Shown here: positions 14,589-17,431 of the stretch, piece by piece
Layout of the letters: each line of letters begins with the position of its first letter
Numbering within the stretch: the stretch's first letter is position 1
Assembly (NCBI GenBank): GCA_035263025.1
Contig: DATFRR010000032.1
Coordinates: 1-17,431 of the forward strand
Source: DASQPR01 sp035263025
GTDB taxonomy: Bacteria; Actinomycetota; Actinomycetes; Mycobacteriales; Micromonosporaceae
Direction of reading: 5' to 3'
DNA: 17,431 bases
Notes under the pieces: model-generated
Told to the model about the DNA's origin: nothing
Seen by the model: only the letters and a program-made list of their open reading frames with translations
Database searches by the model: none
Program-made: the position numbers and the translations under genes

Positions 14589-15845
14589 TCAGACGTCTTC
14601 GCCGGGCGCGAGCTCGGCACGCGTGACGAGCCGTCGCGGCCCGGTGTCGTCGTCCGTCGGCGGTGGGACATGGCCCGGCCAGTGAGCGTCGGCCGATTGC
14701 ACATGTCCTGACCAGCTGTGTGCCGGCGGGTAGCTCCGGCCGTCGGCGGACGATGTGTGCCCGCCGTCGACCGGTTGCGCCGGCATCCGACCGTCCACGG
14801 GTTGCGGCGGCATCCGACCGTCCACGGCTCGCGGCGGCCTCCGACCGTCGAGCGAGCCGCGCATCAGCCGCTCGCGATCCGCGCCGAGCAGTCGCAGCTC
14901 GCTCGTGCTTGTCCCGATCGCCCGCAGCGACTGCGCGCGATCCGGTCGCGGGCCGGCACCTCCGGGGCGGACCGGCGGCCCTGGTGGCGCGGGCCGGCCG
15001 GTGCGGGCCTGGTTCGCGCGCGTTCCCCAAAGCGGGCGCGACGCGTTCGGTCCGCGATAGACCATTGGACCCCGCCCGGCCAGGATGTCCGGGTTCACGC
15101 GCAGCGCGAACTGGTCGTCGCCGATCACGTTGAGTCCGGCGAACAGCAGGCAGACCAGCGCGGCGATGGCTAGCAGCAGGATCGGGATCACGAATGCGGT
15201 GGACTGCACGCCGGCGACGTCGTGTGGTGTCTCGTCCACGTGAACGCCGAGCGCTGCCATCGCGGAGTAGTGCGTGCCGGTGGCCGCGACCGCCATCACA
15301 AGTGCGGCGGCGAGGAAGTGCGCGCCGTGCCGCGCGGCGAGCGTGAACCACAGCGCGGTCGTCGACGCGACGAGCGAGATCGCTAGTGACAATGCAACGA
15401 AGTGGGGGTCGAACGAGAACGAGCCGTTGATGTGGACCGCCGACATGGCGACGTAGTGCTGCCCGGAATCACCGATCCCGGTCAGGATGCCACCGACAAG
15501 GAGGCGCGGCACGGACCGCTTTCCGTACGCCACCAGGAAGATCCCGCCGCTGATGACCGCGATCGCGAGGGCCAGGCTGCCGAGGATGAGCCAGACATTG
15601 AAGCCGATCGGCGTGTCTTCGACGTCGAAACCGAGCATCGCCATCATGTGCATCAGCCAGATGCCGCCGCCGCCGATCGCGGCAGCGCCGGCGAACAGCC
15701 ACGTCGCGCGCTGACGGCCGCGTGGCAGGGTGCGCCCGTGCGCCGCGCAGATGAGGCCGAGCAGACAGCCGACGTACGCCATCGCACAGGCGAGAACGGG
15801 GTTCGTGATGCCGTAGGAGAATTGCTCCACTTCGGCCATCGGCAT
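14589..15845 (-). CDS. MHYT-domain integral membrane protein with proline-rich tail
   Basis: 418 residues with seven predicted membrane helices (about 11-37, 47-71, 82-108, 112-138, 146-172, 175-200, 215-240). Three MHYT-type motifs sit in helices 2, 4 and 6: LMHMMAML (64-71), GQHYVAMSAV (128-137) and GTHYSAMAAL (190-199). In other bacteria this domain is proposed to bind a metal (probably copper) and sense a diatomic gas such as O2, CO or NO; that is a family hypothesis. Unlike many relatives there is no GGDEF/EAL output. Instead a 175-residue cytoplasmic Pro/Gly/Arg-rich tail follows, with three 9-residue repeats (VDGRMPPQP type). ATG 15845 has GGAGC upstream; ATG 15839 is an alternative. 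The very long open frame running to 17213 lies over the epimerase gene and is a shadow. Confidence 0.87.
   Translation of the reverse strand: MPMAEVEQFSYGITNPVLACAMAYVGCLLGLICAAHGRTLPRGRQRATWLFAGAAAIGGGGIWLMHMMAMLGFDVEDTPIGFNVWLILGSLALAIAVISGGIFLVAYGKRSVPRLLVGGILTGIGDSGQHYVAMSAVHINGSFSFDPHFVALSLAISLVASTTALWFTLAARHGAHFLAAALVMAVAATGTHYSAMAALGVHVDETPHDVAGVQSTAFVIPILLLAIAALVCLLFAGLNVIGDDQFALRVNPDILAGRGPMVYRGPNASRPLWGTRANQARTGRPAPPGPPVRPGGAGPRPDRAQSLRAIGTSTSELRLLGADRERLMRGSLDGRRPPRAVDGRMPPQPVDGRMPAQPVDGGHTSSADGRSYPPAHSWSGHVQSADAHWPGHVPPPTDDDTGPRRLVTRAELAPGEDV
14764..14844 (-). repeat. 27-bp in-frame tandem repeat in the MHYT tail
   Basis: Three contiguous 27-bp units (14764-14790, 14791-14817, 14818-14844) encode three 9-residue copies of the type VDGRMPPQP. 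The leftmost two are most alike; the third (VDGRRPPRA on the coding strand) has drifted. A fourth partial start (CCGTCGAGCGAG) follows at 14845. Confidence 0.85.
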
Positions 15846-16091
15846 GAAGCGCTCCGCTGGGTTGGAGGCATGTGCGCCTAGTGAGCCATTTGCGCACCCC
15901 GCGTCGTCGCACACCATGTGCGTCATCGGATCGGTCAAGGGTGCTACAGACCGACTCAAGCCACCGCAGAACGGACGCCAGTTGCGTTCAGTGACGTGTC
16001 GCCCAGCGGATCCGCGGGGTTGGCGGATCGGGGGTTTGATCAAGGGCACGGTCGGGTGCGAAGCGAGGGACCGGTACGGCAGCATGGGCCT

Positions 16092-17204
16092 ATGCGACTG
16101 CTGATCCTCGGTGGCAACGTGTTCCTGGGCAAGGCCACGGCCCGTGCCGCGCTCGACGCCGGTGACGACGTGACATGCGCCGCCCGTGGCCGAGCCGGAC
16201 AGGCTCCGGACGACGCGCGCTTCGTCACGATCGATCGCAACGATCCGGCGTCGTACGCGGCGATCGACGGCTCGTACGACGCGGTCGTCGACGTGTCCAG
16301 CCGGCCCTCGCATGTGCGCGGGGCACTTGCCGCGCTCGCGGACCGCGTCGACCACTGGGTCTACGTGTCGTCCGGTTCGGTCTACACCGACTCGGCGACG
16401 CCACATCAGCGAGCCGCGAACGCTCCAGTGCACGATCCCGCGCCGCCCGAGGTCGACGATCCGTTCGCCGACGGGTTCGTGAACTACGGCCCGTGCAAGG
16501 TCGCCTGCGAGCAGGCAGTGACCTCGACAGTCGGCGTCGACCGGTCGTTCGTGTGTCGCGCCGGGCTGATCGTCGGGCCGGAGGATCGCAGCGACCGGTT
16601 CACCTACTGGCCGGACCGCCTCGCCCGGCACGGCGAGGTGCTGGCGCCTGGTACACCGGAGGATCTCGTGCAGTGGGTCGACGTACGGGATCTCGGCACC
16701 TGGCTGGCACTGGCCGGCCGTAATCGCATCGCCGGCACGTACGACGGGGTCGGCGTACCCGTGACCCGCGCGCAGTTCCTCGTCGACGTCGCGACCGGGG
16801 TCGGCGCCGGGGCGCCGCGGTTCACGTGGGTCGACGACGCGTTCCTCATCGACCATGGCGTGAATCCGTGGGCCGGCCCACGGTCGCTGCCGCTGTGGCT
16901 GCCGTTGCCGGACTACGGCGGCTTCCTCACGCACGACGGCACCGCGCCGCAAGCCGCCGGGCTGGTCGCCAGGCCCCTTGTGGACACTGCTCGCGACACC
17001 TTGGAGTGGCTGCGATCCGCGCGACCGGCGAGCGCGCGATCGGCCGGCACCGAGGCCGCCAGTGGCGCCGGCACCGAGGCCATCAATCGCGACGGCAGCG
17101 AGGCCGTCGGTGGCGACGCGGCCGAAGCGCCGGCGCGCAAGGCGGGTCTGAATTCGGACGAAGAAGCCGAAGTGCTGGCGGCGTGGCGAGAAGCACGCCC
17201 CTGA
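16092..17204 (+). CDS. NAD-dependent epimerase/reductase (extended SDR family)
   Basis: 370 residues. The N-terminal Rossmann loop is GGNVFLG (7-13), the active-site serine strand is VYVSSGSVY (90-98), and the Tyr/Lys pair is in NYGPCKVACE (131-140). It belongs to the actinobacterial epimerase-like reductases that start MRLLxLGGTxFxG; the substrate is unknown. The conserved C-terminal GLNSDEEAEVLAAWRE (352-367) is separated from the body by a 32-residue insertion made of four 8-residue repeats (318-349). I chose ATG 16092 because the nucleotide-binding strand begins there; the open frame back to 15918 has no family character. No Shine-Dalgarno is clear. Divergent from the MHYT gene across 246 bp, a gap in which I see no further gene. 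Confidence 0.88.
   Translation: MRLLILGGNVFLGKATARAALDAGDDVTCAARGRAGQAPDDARFVTIDRNDPASYAAIDGSYDAVVDVSSRPSHVRGALAALADRVDHWVYVSSGSVYTDSATPHQRAANAPVHDPAPPEVDDPFADGFVNYGPCKVACEQAVTSTVGVDRSFVCRAGLIVGPEDRSDRFTYWPDRLARHGEVLAPGTPEDLVQWVDVRDLGTWLALAGRNRIAGTYDGVGVPVTRAQFLVDVATGVGAGAPRFTWVDDAFLIDHGVNPWAGPRSLPLWLPLPDYGGFLTHDGTAPQAAGLVARPLVDTARDTLEWLRSARPASARSAGTEAASGAGTEAINRDGSEAVGGDAAEAPARKAGLNSDEEAEVLAAWREARP
17043..17138 (+). repeat. 24-bp in-frame tandem repeat in the epimerase gene
   Basis: Four 24-bp units starting at 17043, 17067, 17091 and 17115. Units 1 and 2 share an exact 15-base core (GCCGGCACCGAGGCC), unit 3 differs at a few sites and unit 4 is degenerate. They encode AGTEAASG, AGTEAINR, DGSEAVGG and DAAEAPAR. 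Confidence 0.85.
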
Positions 17205-17244
17205 CGACAACACGCCCCTGACGACGACACGCCCTTACGACAAG
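17195..17244 (+). repeat. 17-bp tandem repeat spanning the epimerase stop codon
   Basis: Units at 17195-17211, 17212-17228 and 17229-17244 share ACGCCCCTGACGAC; the first two differ at one base and the third is one base shorter and diverged. The epimerase stop TGA (17202-17204) is inside unit 1, and unit 2 carries an exact copy of the stop context. The rest of the end region (17245-17431) shows no gene I can support. Confidence 0.8.
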
Positions 17245-17376
17245 ACGGCACAAGGCCGCATCCGCTGTGGTGGCGCTGTGGCAAGCTCGGCAACCCGCTG
17301 GACGAAACCGGGAAGTTGCTGGGCGTCCGCGGTGGGCGAGCGGTGGGCGAAAGTTGCACGTACCAGCGCATTTGCG

Positions 17377-17390
17377 GTGACGTTCGTCAC
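17377..17390. promoter_or_regulatory. CRP-like palindrome GTGAnnnnnnTCAC
   Basis: GTGACGTTCGTCAC is a perfect inverted repeat with 6-base arms and fits the core of the CRP/FNR-family site (TGTGAN6TCACA) used by actinobacterial cAMP-binding regulators. It sits 41 bp from the window edge, probably upstream of a plus-strand gene lying outside the window. Confidence 0.45.
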
Positions 17391-17431
17391 GACGTTGGGG
17401 TGTTTTGTGCCTTTCACGGCGGGTAACTCAG

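Noticed and set aside
15909..15921. GCACA-CCA-TGTGC inverted repeat in the MHYT/epimerase gap
   Set aside because: Only 5-bp arms, no placement relative to a recognisable promoter; likely chance in this composition.
15846..17213. Long N-terminal extension of the MHYT frame over the epimerase gene
   Set aside because: The extension is antisense to a clear SDR gene and crosses the divergent intergenic region; the MHYT homology and a ribosome site begin at 15845.
17235..17417. 60-codon minus-strand open frame at the right edge
   Set aside because: No ribosome site, no recognisable motif, and it overlaps the 17-bp repeat and the CRP-like site; weak evidence for a gene.

Overview
The window is GC-rich throughout, with strong G/C bias at third codon positions, frequent GTG starts and dense coding on both strands. 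With the gene content (FHA-ABC exporter of the mycobacterial Rv1747 type, cytoplasmic GH3 hexosaminidase, DDAH-like/rocD pair, MHYT protein) this points to an Actinomycetota chromosome. I cannot place it in a genus. I see no transposase, integrase, tRNA, rRNA or CRISPR array.

Layout, left to right. (a) 1-1549, plus: the 3' part of an NADP-dependent MDR oxidoreductase, then a small class I methyltransferase. (b) 1632-4100, plus: an exporter with two FHA domains, an ABC ATPase and a membrane domain fused in one chain, probably made from its own leaderless promoter. (c) 10128-4132, minus: a five-gene block. It holds two paralogous single-pass membrane proteins, a VWA protein, a PP2C phosphatase and a Ser/Thr kinase with a zinc ribbon and an FHA-like tail. 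The last three genes overlap by 4 bp and 1 bp. (d) 11901-10360, minus: a GH3 beta-N-acetylhexosaminidase (NagZ-like) behind an AT-rich promoter with a palindrome. (e) 12110-12322, plus: a 70-residue protein of unknown function. (f) 12514-14576, plus: a guanidino-group hydrolase of the DDAH/arginine dihydrolase family overlapping ornithine aminotransferase (rocD). (g) 15845-14589, minus: a seven-helix MHYT protein with a repeat-bearing tail. (h) 16092-17204, plus: an NAD-dependent epimerase/reductase with a 24-bp repeat insertion near its C-terminus. The final 227 bp hold a 17-bp tandem repeat and a CRP-like palindrome but no convincing gene.

The centre of interest is (b)+(c). VWA + PP2C + zinc-ribbon kinase is the architecture described as the TerY-P triad, here without any TerD/TerC gene in view. 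It sits downstream of two related transmembrane proteins that share a cytoplasmic helical domain and a four-cysteine outer domain, and it converges on a transporter carrying two phosphothreonine-reading FHA domains. My reading is a complete signalling circuit: outside sensors, a kinase/phosphatase switch with a VWA scaffold, and an FHA-gated exporter as output. The parts are seen in the sequence; the wiring is inferred.

The arginine pair (f) would take arginine or a methylated arginine to glutamate semialdehyde by way of ornithine, or by way of citrulline if the first enzyme is only a dimethylargininase/deiminase. Several genes carry short in-frame tandem repeats (12, 24 and 27 bp), and two intergenic or gene-end repeats (16 and 17 bp) also occur.
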